NCBI GenBank assembly: GCA_030626085.1
Contig: DAOUPQ010000014.1
Location: 1-18,082, forward strand
Direction of reading: 5' to 3'
DNA length: 18,082 bases
From: Flavobacteriia bacterium
GTDB taxonomy: Bacteria; Bacteroidota; Bacteroidia; Flavobacteriales; Flavobacteriaceae
Part shown: positions 1-6,975 of the stretch, piece after piece
Layout of the letters: every line of letters begins with the position of its first letter
Position numbering within the stretch: position 1 is the stretch's first letter
Translations under genes and position numbers: made by a program
The notes under the pieces: model-generated
Seen by the model: only the letters and a program-made list of their open reading frames with translations
Told to the model about the DNA's origin: nothing
The model's database searches: none

Positions 1-175
1 CCTTATACTATATGGATTTGTCTTGTCATCAAAATGTCATCGTTTCATCAAACAGCATTTTTTTATTCTTAGTTTTGTCATCACTTTTATTTTTGATGAC
101 AAAGTGATGACAGAATGATGACAGCCTCAGCCCTTGCCACAGCTACAAAATCAGTCCTCTGTCATCAAATCATCA
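1..175. repeat. TGTCATCA octamer cluster in both orientations
   Basis: TGTCATCA occurs at 24-31, 76-83 and 160-167, with a one-base variant at 35-42. The reverse complement TGATGACA occurs at 94-101, 105-112 and 116-123. Related CATCA ends are seen at 43-50 and 169-175. The three TGATGACA copies are spaced exactly 11 bp apart, and the 24 and 35 copies are also 11 bp apart, so they lie on one face of the helix. TTTGTCATCA (74-83) and TGATGACAAA (94-103) form a perfect 10-bp inverted repeat with a 10-bp loop. This is a strong candidate for a multi-site protein-binding region (operator, iteron array or recombinase arm sites). The binding protein is unknown, and the cluster may continue to the left of the window. 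Confidence 0.6.
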
Positions 176-617
176 AAATTTTCACTTAAATATTTCCAAA
201 CCCATTATGAATAATTGGTTTCATTAATTCGAGTATAAAAAATATATGAGCTTTTGGTTTTCAATAATCTTACAATATTAATTTTCTTGTTAAAAGGAAA
301 TTGATACAATAGATAACTGATTTAAACCAAAGCTAAAGCAAAATATTTTCTAAAATAGAAACTAAAAAATTGTTAAATAAGAAAAGAGGAATGGTTTTAC
401 TCTAGGTTTATTATAAAATAAAGGAAAATTAAAAGGAAACACCTTACTTTTTATAAGGAAAAACACTTCACCCTTCTCAAAAAAAAGTTGTTCTTTTAAG
501 TCAAGAAATATTGTATTATGATTTATTGAACAAATGAATAATATAATAAAGTAACAAGCCTAATTTTATTAGGGAAAACAACAGATTTTAACAACACACT
601 TTATTTTAATTAAAACT
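176..617. other. AT-rich noncoding region upstream of the protease gene
   Basis: I see no supportable gene here. There are several loose AAGGAAA runs (about 290-460) and two short hairpins. One is CCTAAT-TTT-ATTAGG at 559-573, about 45 bp before the protease start, which could be an operator or a leader hairpin. I could not identify a convincing TAnnTTTG promoter. Confidence 0.4.
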
Positions 618-2267
618 ATGAAAACAAAAATCACATTATTTGTCACATTAATTCTATTCTTAAATTATTCTTTTGCACAAGATTATTGTGCTACCCCTAC
701 TGACAATCCTAACCAGAACTTTTCTTCGCTATCAAGAATGATAAATGGAAATTCTGCAAATGAAGAAATGATTTGTCTAAATATTTTTTTTCATATTGTT
801 AGAAACAATGATGGTTCAGGAGGAATAAGAGATTATGAAACTAACGGAATTGTTGATAATTTAAATGGTCATTTTAATCCTCATAATATTAAGTTTAATA
901 AACTTGGTCAAGATTTTATAAATAACACTGCATTAAATGATATTCAAGCCTCCGAAATAAGTATTCTTTTTGGTATAAACAATAACCCAAACGCCATTAA
1001 CTTTTACATAGTTGACAGTGCTTATTTTAATGGTTTTTCAGAAAGTATTCCTGGTAAGAACTTAATTATAACTACTGCTGCTGCTACAACTGACGTTTCA
1101 TCACATGAAATAGGGCATTGTTTAAATTTATGGCATACACACCATGGACATCCTATAGCCGAACCATATTCTTCTGATCCAAATATATGTGAGGAACTAA
1201 TAGATGGGTCGAATAGTAGTATTTGTGGAGATTATATTGAAGATACACCTGCAGATCCAGGATTAAGGTATGGTGATGGCACACATAAAGTAGATTCAAA
1301 TTGTAACTATATTCTCAACGATGGGTATAATCCCGATACAGAAAATATAATGTCATACACCAGTCCCACATGTTTACGGCATTTTACAAATCAGCAAGGT
1401 ATACGAATGAGAGATGCTATTTCAAATGCTCCTATATTACAACCTGTAATTAATTGTGTTTGCTCTGATAAGTCAATCTTAGGTAAATCAACCATATGTA
1501 GTTCAAACACTACAACATATACTATGTTGTCCTGCGACCCCGCTTCTTTCACTACTTCTTCTAATCTTCAAACCATAAGTACAACCAACAATAGTATTAC
1601 TGTAAAACCCATTAACACTTCTATAAACGATGAGGCTTTTGTAAAAACTATAATCAATGGAGATGTCTATCAAAAAGACATTTGGATTGGTAAACCAAAA
1701 GTTGATTTAGAATTAAATCCAATTATAAATTTTATTGAATTAGAATTAATTGGACTAAACTCTGATATTCATAAACAAAATATTACTTATATTGAATGGG
1801 AAACACTATCAACAACTGGTATTGCTACTATGGGAACTGCAATTAATCAATTTAATAATATTGCTCATGGAAATAGTAGTAATTGGATTATTAATGCTAG
1901 AATTAAAGTTGAAAATGATTGTGGTATTACTTATCTTTATAAAGATATTACACCGCCTGCACCATTTTGCGATGATTATTATACTATTACAAAAACGCAG
2001 GAAAATGAATTTATTGCTTATTTAATTATTGATCCTTGTGACAATTTAGTAACCAATAGTAATACCAGTACGATCAAAAATGACAATAAAAAAGAAAAAG
2101 TAAAGGATGAAGATATAACAGAAGCAGTATTATTTGACATTTATGGACAACAAGTCAGGGGTTATAAATCAAATAATTTTAATACAAATGGTTTAAAACA
2201 CGGTATTTACATTTTTAATATTCAAATTAAAGATAAATTAATAACTAAAAAAGTTTTAGTTGAATAA
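618..2267 (+). CDS. Secreted M43 (pappalysin-type) zinc metalloprotease with T9SS sorting domain
   Basis: This is a predicted extracellular zinc endopeptidase. Residues 1-20 form a Sec signal peptide with likely cleavage after the SFA motif. The metzincin zinc site HEIGHCLNLWH is at 163-173: the three histidines bind zinc and E164 is the catalytic base. It is followed by GDYIEDTPADP (204-214) and a Met-turn NIMSY (243-247), an arrangement typical of peptidase family M43. Residues about 285-450 look like beta-rich extracellular domains. The last 50 or so residues, with the DIYGQQV and GIYIFNI patterns, match a type A T9SS C-terminal sorting domain, so the protein should cross the outer membrane by the Por machinery and be released or anchored. 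It appears to be chromosomal and precedes two lipoprotein genes. The family assignment is firm; the substrate is unknown. Confidence 0.9.
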   Translation: MKTKITLFVTLILFLNYSFAQDYCATPTDNPNQNFSSLSRMINGNSANEEMICLNIFFHIVRNNDGSGGIRDYETNGIVDNLNGHFNPHNIKFNKLGQDFINNTALNDIQASEISILFGINNNPNAINFYIVDSAYFNGFSESIPGKNLIITTAAATTDVSSHEIGHCLNLWHTHHGHPIAEPYSSDPNICEELIDGSNSSICGDYIEDTPADPGLRYGDGTHKVDSNCNYILNDGYNPDTENIMSYTSPTCLRHFTNQQGIRMRDAISNAPILQPVINCVCSDKSILGKSTICSSNTTTYTMLSCDPASFTTSSNLQTISTTNNSITVKPINTSINDEAFVKTIINGDVYQKDIWIGKPKVDLELNPIINFIELELIGLNSDIHKQNITYIEWETLSTTGIATMGTAINQFNNIAHGNSSNWIINARIKVENDCGITYLYKDITPPAPFCDDYYTITKTQENEFIAYLIIDPCDNLVTNSNTSTIKNDNKKEKVKDEDITEAVLFDIYGQQVRGYKSNNFNTNGLKHGIYIFNIQIKDKLITKKVLVE

Positions 2268-2280
2268 AAAATAAAGAAAA

Positions 2281-2682
2281 ATGAAAAAAATACTTTTAAT
2301 AGTAGTTCTACCTCTACTAATAACTTTTAGTTGTTCTGAGAATGATCCTCAAAATAACATTCCCCAAAAACTTATTGGGAAATGGAAGTTAACTCAGAAA
2401 TTTGTTCACTCAGGAACACCTGAGAATATATGGATAGAAATAGATACAGGATTAGCTTATGACATTTGGTTTAAAGAAAATGGGGAAGTTGTGACACCTG
2501 AAAAACCTATTGATTGCCAAACGGGCACTTATTCAGTTTCTTTAGACAGTATTATTAATTTCAATTTTCCATGTTTTGGTGAAAGTGTGATTCCAATAGA
2601 TTCACTTACAAATGTGTTATTAATTACAGATGTAACTTATATTGAATATGAATTAAATAAATACCAAAAAGTAATTGAATAA
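2281..2682 (+). CDS. Small lipocalin-like lipoprotein (copy 1)
   Basis: This 133-aa protein begins with a lysine start and a hydrophobic stretch ending in the lipobox ITFSC, so Cys18 should be lipidated. The following residues SEND are acidic, which in Bacteroidota can act as a surface export signal. The mature part contains KLIGKWKLTQ and, further on, AYDIWFKENG, a pattern seen in small lipocalin-like proteins of this phylum. It lies 13 bp after the protease gene and is followed by a paralogue with the same pattern, so the three may form one transcript. No enzymatic function is evident; a ligand-binding or envelope role is a guess. Confidence 0.75.
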   Translation: MKKILLIVVLPLLITFSCSENDPQNNIPQKLIGKWKLTQKFVHSGTPENIWIEIDTGLAYDIWFKENGEVVTPEKPIDCQTGTYSVSLDSIINFNFPCFGESVIPIDSLTNVLLITDVTYIEYELNKYQKVIE

Positions 2683-2702
2683 ACTGTGTGCAACAAAGAA
2701 AA

Positions 2703-3095
2703 ATGAAAAAAATACTTTTAATATTAATAATCATATTTATTGGCTGTACTAAAAGTAGTGAAGAACCAAATAATACTCCTCCTGAATTAATTGGAAAATG
2801 GAAAATCGTTGAAATTTTTTCAACAGATGGAGGGGAACCTGCTACTTGGGCATTATACGATTCTGGAGAGGCATATGATTTATGGTTAAAACAAAACGGA
2901 ACATACTCAGATCCAAATACTGATGAGACTTGTAATAATGGCTCTTACTTGATTAGTGATAATCAAATTACTTTTTCCCCTTGTGCATCTGAATATCCAT
3001 TAACTATTGAAAATTTAACACAAAGTACTTTAATTTTAAGAGATAATTTTATTCCAGATATTTTTAAAACTAAATACATAAAAGTCGTTGAATAA
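2703..3095 (+). CDS. Small lipocalin-like lipoprotein (copy 2)
   Basis: This is a paralogue of the preceding gene. Both start MKKILLI, have a lipobox (here IFIGC, Cys15), and share LIGKWK near residue 30 and an AYDLW-K-NG motif in the middle. I chose the ATG at 2703, giving 130 aa. An in-frame GTG lies 15 bp upstream, but starting there would put five extra residues, including two glutamines and an arginine, before the canonical MKK signal start. The residues after the cysteine (TKSSEE) end in an acidic pair. This copy probably arose by tandem duplication followed by considerable divergence. Its function is unknown. Confidence 0.75.
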   Translation: MKKILLILIIIFIGCTKSSEEPNNTPPELIGKWKIVEIFSTDGGEPATWALYDSGEAYDLWLKQNGTYSDPNTDETCNNGSYLISDNQITFSPCASEYPLTIENLTQSTLILRDNFIPDIFKTKYIKVVE

Positions 3096-3151
3096 AAACT
3101 TGCAATCAAAAATCTTATAGGTTTATTTGATGAAATTCATTACAATTTATC

Positions 3152-3182
3152 TTGTTTAATAGTAATTACAATTTTATATTTG
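3152..3182 (+). promoter_or_regulatory. Bacteroidota-type promoter, probably for the tRNA
   Basis: TTG at 3152-3154 is followed after 20 bp by TATATTTG at 3175-3182, a full match to the Bacteroidota TAnnTTTG -7 box. Transcription would start about 5-8 bp downstream and run about 150 nt before the tRNA-Arg gene. The long leader is unexplained. Confidence 0.55.
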
Positions 3183-3341
3183 CACCCGCAAAGACGAAAT
3201 AGTATTTGCCTTTAAAGTTCTTTTATACTATAGATAGTGTACAATACGGTGAGTCATTTAAATAATATTTTTGTAAGCTGTTGATATATATTGGGTTGTA
3301 GTCATTAAATAAATCCTGCCACCCCGACAATATTGAGTTAA

Positions 3342-3415
3342 GGTCGCGTAGCTCAGCTGGATAGAGCATCTGCCTTCTAAGCAGACGGTCACAGGTTCGA
3401 ATCCTGTCGCGATCA
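3342..3415 (+). tRNA. tRNA-Arg (anticodon TCT)
   Basis: A complete cloverleaf can be drawn. The acceptor stem is GGTCGCG (3342-3348) with CGCGATC (3408-3414, one G-U pair). The D stem is GCTC/GAGC. The anticodon stem is TCTGC/GCAGA (3369-3373 with 3381-3385) enclosing the loop CTTCTAA, with anticodon TCT at 3376-3378. The T stem is ACAGG/CCTGT around TTCGAAT, and the discriminator base is A3415. CCA is not encoded. The gene is intact although an integrase gene begins 165 bp downstream, so it is the likely integration target. Confidence 0.95.
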
Positions 3416-3422
3416 CATCATC

Positions 3423-3456
3423 GAAACCCCGCAGTAATGCGGGGTTTCTTCGTTTT
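3423..3456 (+). terminator. Rho-independent terminator after tRNA-Arg
   Basis: GAAACCCCGCA (3423-3433) pairs perfectly with TGCGGGGTTTC (3438-3448) around the loop GTAA, followed by TTCGTTTT. The 11-bp GC-rich stem starts only 7 bp after the tRNA and should end its transcript before the integrase gene. Confidence 0.9.
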
Positions 3457-3488
3457 CAGACCTATTTTTCTGAGAATAAAAAACTCGT

Positions 3489-3541
3489 TTGACATGTCAA
3501 AATCAATCATTTTACGTCAAAATCGGTAGTAAATCGGTAGT
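3489..3541. repeat. Direct repeats and palindrome upstream of the integrase
   Basis: Three overlapping signals are packed here: a perfect 12-bp palindrome TTGACATGTCAA (3489-3500); GTCAAAATC twice, at 3496-3504 and 3516-3524; and AATCGGTAGT twice, at 3521-3530 and 3532-3541, 11 bp apart. Short repeats between an att site and its integrase gene are typical of integrase or excisionase arm-type binding sites. That role is inferred from position. Confidence 0.5.
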
Positions 3542-3548
3542 TTTTCTT

Positions 3549-3556
3549 TATATTTG
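3549..3556 (+). promoter_or_regulatory. Integrase promoter -7 box
   Basis: TATATTTG matches TAnnTTTG exactly and lies 23 bp before the integrase ATG. I see no clear TTG at the -33 position, and the AATCGGTAGT repeats occupy that place, so integrase binding there could repress its own promoter. Confidence 0.45.
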
Positions 3557-3579
3557 GATGAATTTAATATCTATTTGCT

Positions 3580-4770
3580 ATGAAAATAACTTTGACTTTA
3601 TTAAAAAGTAAAAAACCAAACATAAAAGGTTTTCCTATTGTTGTTAATTTAAGGGATAAAAATAGGTCAAAACGTTTATTTTTTCAATTATTTAGTTTTC
3701 CTGAACATTGGAATGATGAAAATATGCTACCTACAAAATTACACCCTAGTTATTATGACACAACAGAAGACGTATTAAAGTTAAAGGGTAAAATTATAGA
3801 GTTAGAAAGAGATAACATAACAGATTTTAAATCAATTGAAGAAGAGTTAAAATTTGTTTTAAATAATAAAGCTCAAAAACAAAGAAATGATTTTTTTGCA
3901 TTTGCTGATCATTTAATTGAGGAAATGAATGAAGATGGGCATAAAAGCAATGCAACAGTTTATAATACGGCTAAAATTCAGTTCCAAAAGTATATAAATA
4001 AAATTGATCTGAGCGATATTGATTACAATACACTTAAAGGATTTGTACGGCGGAAAAAAATACAGGGATTAAGACCAGCAACAATTCATAATTACTTAAG
4101 AACACTTAGGGCAATATACAATCAAGCGGTTAAATTAAAGTATGTAGAAGATACCAAACCATTTGAGGGCGTTTTTGCAGGACTTAAAGTAAGAAGTCAC
4201 AGAGCAAGAAAAAAATATTTGTTACATGAAGATATTGCTGTAATTGAAGATGCTAAACTAACAGGCTTAGCAGATTTTGTAAGAGACATCTTTTTATTGC
4301 AGTTCTACTTAGGCGGACAAGATCTTAAAGATATTTACTATCTAAAACATTCAGACATTAATAAAGACCGTATATTTTTCCAGCGCTCAAAGGTTGTTAA
4401 TGGTTATGAGTTTGATTTGGCAATTATCCCCAAGGTAAAGGCTATATTGAGTAAATACGATGAAGCTAATTATTTATTTCCATATAGAAAAGATCATCAA
4501 GGGTACATAACTCTTAGAAGAAGATTTAGCAGATATTTAATAATTATTCAAGAATTATTGAATATTGAAGTCAAACCATTAGGAGGTAATTTAGGTATTA
4601 AAGTTGCAAGACATACTTTTGCCAACATAGGTAAAAGGAAAGGTGTTGAAGAAGATTTATTACGTGAATTGATGGGACATGAAAGAGATGATGTTGATAA
4701 TTACTATAAAGACAAATTTCCAGAAAACATAAGGGATGAAGCACAACTTACCATCGTTGATAACTTATAA
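3580..4770 (+). CDS. Tyrosine recombinase / integrase
   Basis: This 396-aa site-specific recombinase would insert and excise the island at or next to tRNA-Arg. The N-terminal part (about 1-90) looks like the arm-binding domain of Bacteroidota integrases. A helical core-binding (SAM-like) domain spans about 103-205 and the catalytic domain about 212-390. Visible catalytic residues are K271, R344-H345 in ARHTF, H367 in LMGHE and a tyrosine at 375 or 376 in NYYKD. The position normally holding the first catalytic arginine reads LGGQDLKD, with Q247 where Arg is expected. Loss of this arginine is known in some Bacteroidota recombinases such as IntDOT. Its promoter region contains repeats likely to be arm sites. 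The family assignment is firm; the exact target site is inferred from position. Confidence 0.93.
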   Translation: MKITLTLLKSKKPNIKGFPIVVNLRDKNRSKRLFFQLFSFPEHWNDENMLPTKLHPSYYDTTEDVLKLKGKIIELERDNITDFKSIEEELKFVLNNKAQKQRNDFFAFADHLIEEMNEDGHKSNATVYNTAKIQFQKYINKIDLSDIDYNTLKGFVRRKKIQGLRPATIHNYLRTLRAIYNQAVKLKYVEDTKPFEGVFAGLKVRSHRARKKYLLHEDIAVIEDAKLTGLADFVRDIFLLQFYLGGQDLKDIYYLKHSDINKDRIFFQRSKVVNGYEFDLAIIPKVKAILSKYDEANYLFPYRKDHQGYITLRRRFSRYLIIIQELLNIEVKPLGGNLGIKVARHTFANIGKRKGVEEDLLRELMGHERDDVDNYYKDKFPENIRDEAQLTIVDNL

Positions 4771-4876
4771 TTTATTGAATGAAGGTCACTCTAATAACTC
4801 TTTTTTAATATGTTAATTTATTGTTACTAACACTGCTTATTTTTTGTATTTTCGTGCCCTAAAATAATTCAGTCAT

Positions 4877-5218
4877 ATGCTTCTGCAAAATATAATAATT
4901 GATAAAATAAATCAATACTATGGTAAAGATGTCTTTTTAGATAATTTACAACTATTAAAATTACAATGTAGAGATAATGAAAATAGAATAATTAATGATG
5001 CAATATTCTATTATACTTTATTTTTTAGAATTAATATTGATTATGAAAGAGATATTCTTCAATACAAAGAAATACGCAAACAATTCAGAGATTATTTAAT
5101 TAAAAAACTAAACCAAAATAATCATAATTGCAATAAAGATTTTTTGCAATTTTTAATAGATATGATTAACTACAGTAATAAATATGTGAAAAAAGTTAGA
5201 GTATTAGCAATTCACTAA
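4877..5218 (+). CDS. Hypothetical protein of the island, 113 aa
   Basis: I do not recognise this protein. It is predicted to be mostly helical, has no signal peptide or membrane segment, and has a basic C-terminal end with YVKKVRV. It lies between the integrase and the repressor. Its TAA stop at 5216-5218 directly abuts the stop of the convergent repressor gene at 5219, with no space for a terminator between them. A possible weak promoter is TATTTTCG at 4847-4854, with TTG at 4821-4823. Genes in this position in temperate elements often modulate integration or immunity, but nothing in the sequence proves that. Confidence 0.55.
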   Translation: MLLQNIIIDKINQYYGKDVFLDNLQLLKLQCRDNENRIINDAIFYYTLFFRINIDYERDILQYKEIRKQFRDYLIKKLNQNNHNCNKDFLQFLIDMINYSNKYVKKVRVLAIH

Positions 5219-5671
5219 TTATTTCAATTTTTCAATAGATTTTTTGATTTCACTTTTATCCTGTAATTGATCATCAAGAGACTTACGAATAAGATATAAT
5301 AAGTTCTCATTTATTTCTTTAAATTTATCATCTGTAAGATTTCTTACAACTTCTTCTATTTTTAATTCAAGCATTTTTTCCAAATCACCTTGCTGAATAA
5401 ATACCGGTGCATTTTCTTTTTGGTCTTTCTTATTTTGATATAAAGAATTTTCACCAGTGCCACCAAACTTTTTATCTAAATAATCATAAATCAATTTCAC
5501 ATTATTAGCATGAGGGTTTAAGGTTCGCTTGTTAACAATATTATGTATTGTTGTTTGCTTGATGTTTGTTGCTTTAGCAATTGCATAAACTGTAATATTT
5601 TTTTCTTTAATAGTTGTTAGAATATAATCTAACATCATTTTTTTATCTAGTATATTCATATTCTGATACAT
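5219..5671 (-). CDS. Cro/CI-type XRE repressor
   Basis: This 150-aa DNA-binding protein probably represses the divergent early operon. The helix-turn-helix lies at about residues 12-70, with the recognition region reading YAIAKATNIKQTTIHNIV, followed by a conserved-looking KLIYDYL helix. The C-terminal half (about 95-150) is highly charged and helical, suitable for a coiled-coil oligomerisation segment. There is no LexA-like autocleavage peptidase domain, so induction would need another signal, such as a partner or helper protein. Two start codons are plausible: ATG at 5671 (used here) and an internal one at 5659 that still keeps the full HTH. The divergent arrangement with a repeat-rich 144-bp gap resembles prophage and satellite lysogeny switches. 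Confidence 0.8.
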   Translation of the reverse strand: MYQNMNILDKKMMLDYILTTIKEKNITVYAIAKATNIKQTTIHNIVNKRTLNPHANNVKLIYDYLDKKFGGTGENSLYQNKKDQKENAPVFIQQGDLEKMLELKIEEVVRNLTDDKFKEINENLLYLIRKSLDDQLQDKSEIKKSIEKLK

Positions 5672-5815
5672 ATATAGTTGTCAACATACTGTTAATAATA
5701 ATAGTCTTTATTTGTAGTATTAAACTTGTTTTATGTAGTACATTTGCCGAGCAAAAATACATTTTAGTACTAATTTTTAGTAAACTTACTTAATATTAAA
5801 TTATTACACAAACAA
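5672..5815. promoter_or_regulatory. Divergent control region with operator-like repeats
   Basis: On the plus strand, TACATTTG at 5739-5746 is an exact TAnnTTTG box for the early operon, although no TTG sits at the usual distance. TGTAGTA occurs at 5713-5719 and 5734-5740, 21 bp apart (two helical turns). TAGTAC recurs at 5738-5743 region and within the perfect palindrome TTAGTACTAA at 5764-5773, just downstream of the predicted start site. Sites straddling the -7 box would let the repressor block RNA polymerase. The operator role is inferred. Confidence 0.5.
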
Positions 5816-6076
5816 ATGGTAAAAAAAAGAATTTCAAATGTTGAAAAAGCTCGTAAAAGAATGCTTTTAGTTCAAAAATCATTAAAAATATTTGATAGTT
5901 TTTCTATACTAGGTTACAAAGACAGGCACGTTATTTTTAATCAATTAATGATCTATTTTCCAAAATATGAAAACAATCCATATCAAGAGTATTTTAATCA
6001 ATTATGGGCGTTTAAAGGATATAAGCCTGAACTTATCAATGACCTTGAAATAGTACTTAATAAATTAAATAAATAA
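5816..6076 (+). CDS. Small hypothetical protein, first gene of the early operon
   Basis: This 86-aa protein is not recognised. It has a strongly basic N-terminus (VKKRISNVEKARKRM) and a helical remainder with aromatic residues (YFPKYENNPYQEYFNQLW). There is no signal peptide or membrane segment. It is the first gene after the divergent control region, and its TAA overlaps the next ATG by one base, implying translational coupling. By position it could be an antirepressor or a replication/excision accessory factor; this is speculative. Confidence 0.65.
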   Translation: MVKKRISNVEKARKRMLLVQKSLKIFDSFSILGYKDRHVIFNQLMIYFPKYENNPYQEYFNQLWAFKGYKPELINDLEIVLNKLNK

Positions 6077-6399
6077 TGACTGGAACGATAGATGTACAGG
6101 AATTTATAAGCCACTTGCATAAAAGTGGATTGGTAATAGTTGACAAAAAGGAATTTGTAAAAAAAAATGAGTTTGATTTAGCTCAATTACGTAAAAAAAC
6201 TTTAGACAAACAAACATGTAGTGTATCAGAAGTAATCTCCTGCAAATGGTTTAAGGCTTCAACGAATACAATTAAAAAGTGGAATAAACAGGGTATCCTA
6301 CTTGATCATGAATATAGAAAAGTGAAAGGAGAATGGCGAATAGAAACAAGTGCAATTACAAGACTCTTAGATAATGAAAAAAAGAAAACTAAGAGATGA
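6076..6399 (+). CDS. Excisionase/MerR-like HTH protein
   Basis: This is a 107-aa protein. The C-terminal half (about 47-103) has the winged-HTH pattern of the excisionase (HTH_17) class: VSEVISCKWFKASTNTIKKW, a GILLDHEYRKVKGEWRI hairpin or wing, then a helix starting at SAITRLL. The N-terminal 45 residues are helical and charged and may dimerise. It is a candidate recombination directionality factor for the integrase, or an operon regulator. It overlaps its neighbours on both sides (TAATG before, ATGA after), so it is co-translated with the early operon. Confidence 0.65.
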   Translation: MTGTIDVQEFISHLHKSGLVIVDKKEFVKKNEFDLAQLRKKTLDKQTCSVSEVISCKWFKASTNTIKKWNKQGILLDHEYRKVKGEWRIETSAITRLLDNEKKKTKR

Positions 6400-6695
6400 A
6401 AACACAAACTTACTATAATACTACAGATCTCCAAGAAGAACAGCTAAACATATTAATTGAATCTGCAAAAAAACAGAATGAAGAAGTTTTAGATGTGGCA
6501 AAAAACCTAAAGATTTTTACAGCTTCTTTAGTTCACAAATTCATGTTACCAAAAAATGGTGCAAAACCCCCATTAACTTCCATTAGACGAGCTTTAAATA
6601 CTTTAGAATATAAACATTGTAAAGTTAAAAAAACTGGAAAAACAAGACTAGGTATTTACGGCAGACAAGAAAATATTTACACTCTCGTAAAATAA
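6396..6695 (+). CDS. Winged-helix-like phage early protein
   Basis: This is a 99-aa protein. The region from about 40 to 99 has the signature of small phage winged-helix proteins: an LVHKFML helix, a proline-rich turn, PLTSIRRALNTLE as a recognition-helix candidate, and a basic hairpin ending GIYGRQENIYTLVK. The first 35 residues are acidic and helical. The start ATG overlaps the previous stop (ATGA). It probably binds DNA and regulates early genes or replication; the precise role is unknown. Confidence 0.6.
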   Translation: MKTQTYYNTTDLQEEQLNILIESAKKQNEEVLDVAKNLKIFTASLVHKFMLPKNGAKPPLTSIRRALNTLEYKHCKVKKTGKTRLGIYGRQENIYTLVK

Positions 6696-6698
6696 AAT

Positions 6699-6974
6699 AT
6701 GCTTTCGATGATCACAACAAATTTATTAAATAATCACATTCCTATTTATATAAAGAATGAGCTTTCAAAAATCAAAGGTATTGACTTTGTAATTCCAAAT
6801 TTTGATGAATCTTCAAAGTTAACCATTGACCTCTGGTTTAGTAAAGACTGGAATACAGAAATTACACCTATCCTACTCCATTTTAAAGCTATGCAGAATT
6901 ATAAAATAACAAGCCTACAGATAGCTTTTAAAATTAAAAATATACATATCAAATTACAACATAAAAATTGTTAA
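6699..6974 (+). CDS. Small hypothetical protein of the early operon
   Basis: I do not recognise this 91-aa protein. It reads as mixed alpha/beta without a signal peptide and ends in a basic stretch (KIKNIHIKLQHKNC). The start could be 6699 or an in-frame ATG at 6708 three codons later. It is 3 bp from the preceding gene and 1 bp from the following one, so it belongs to the replication operon. Confidence 0.55.
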   Translation: MLSMITTNLLNNHIPIYIKNELSKIKGIDFVIPNFDESSKLTIDLWFSKDWNTEITPILLHFKAMQNYKITSLQIAFKIKNIHIKLQHKNC

Positions 6975-6975
6975 A

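Noticed and set aside
1792..2025. Short ORF inside the protease gene
   Set aside because: It lies within a well-supported gene in another frame and is a low-complexity I/L-rich product.
2688..2702. GTG start extending the second lipoprotein by five residues
   Set aside because: The canonical MKKILLI signal start is at 2703; the extension would put polar residues in front of the signal peptide.
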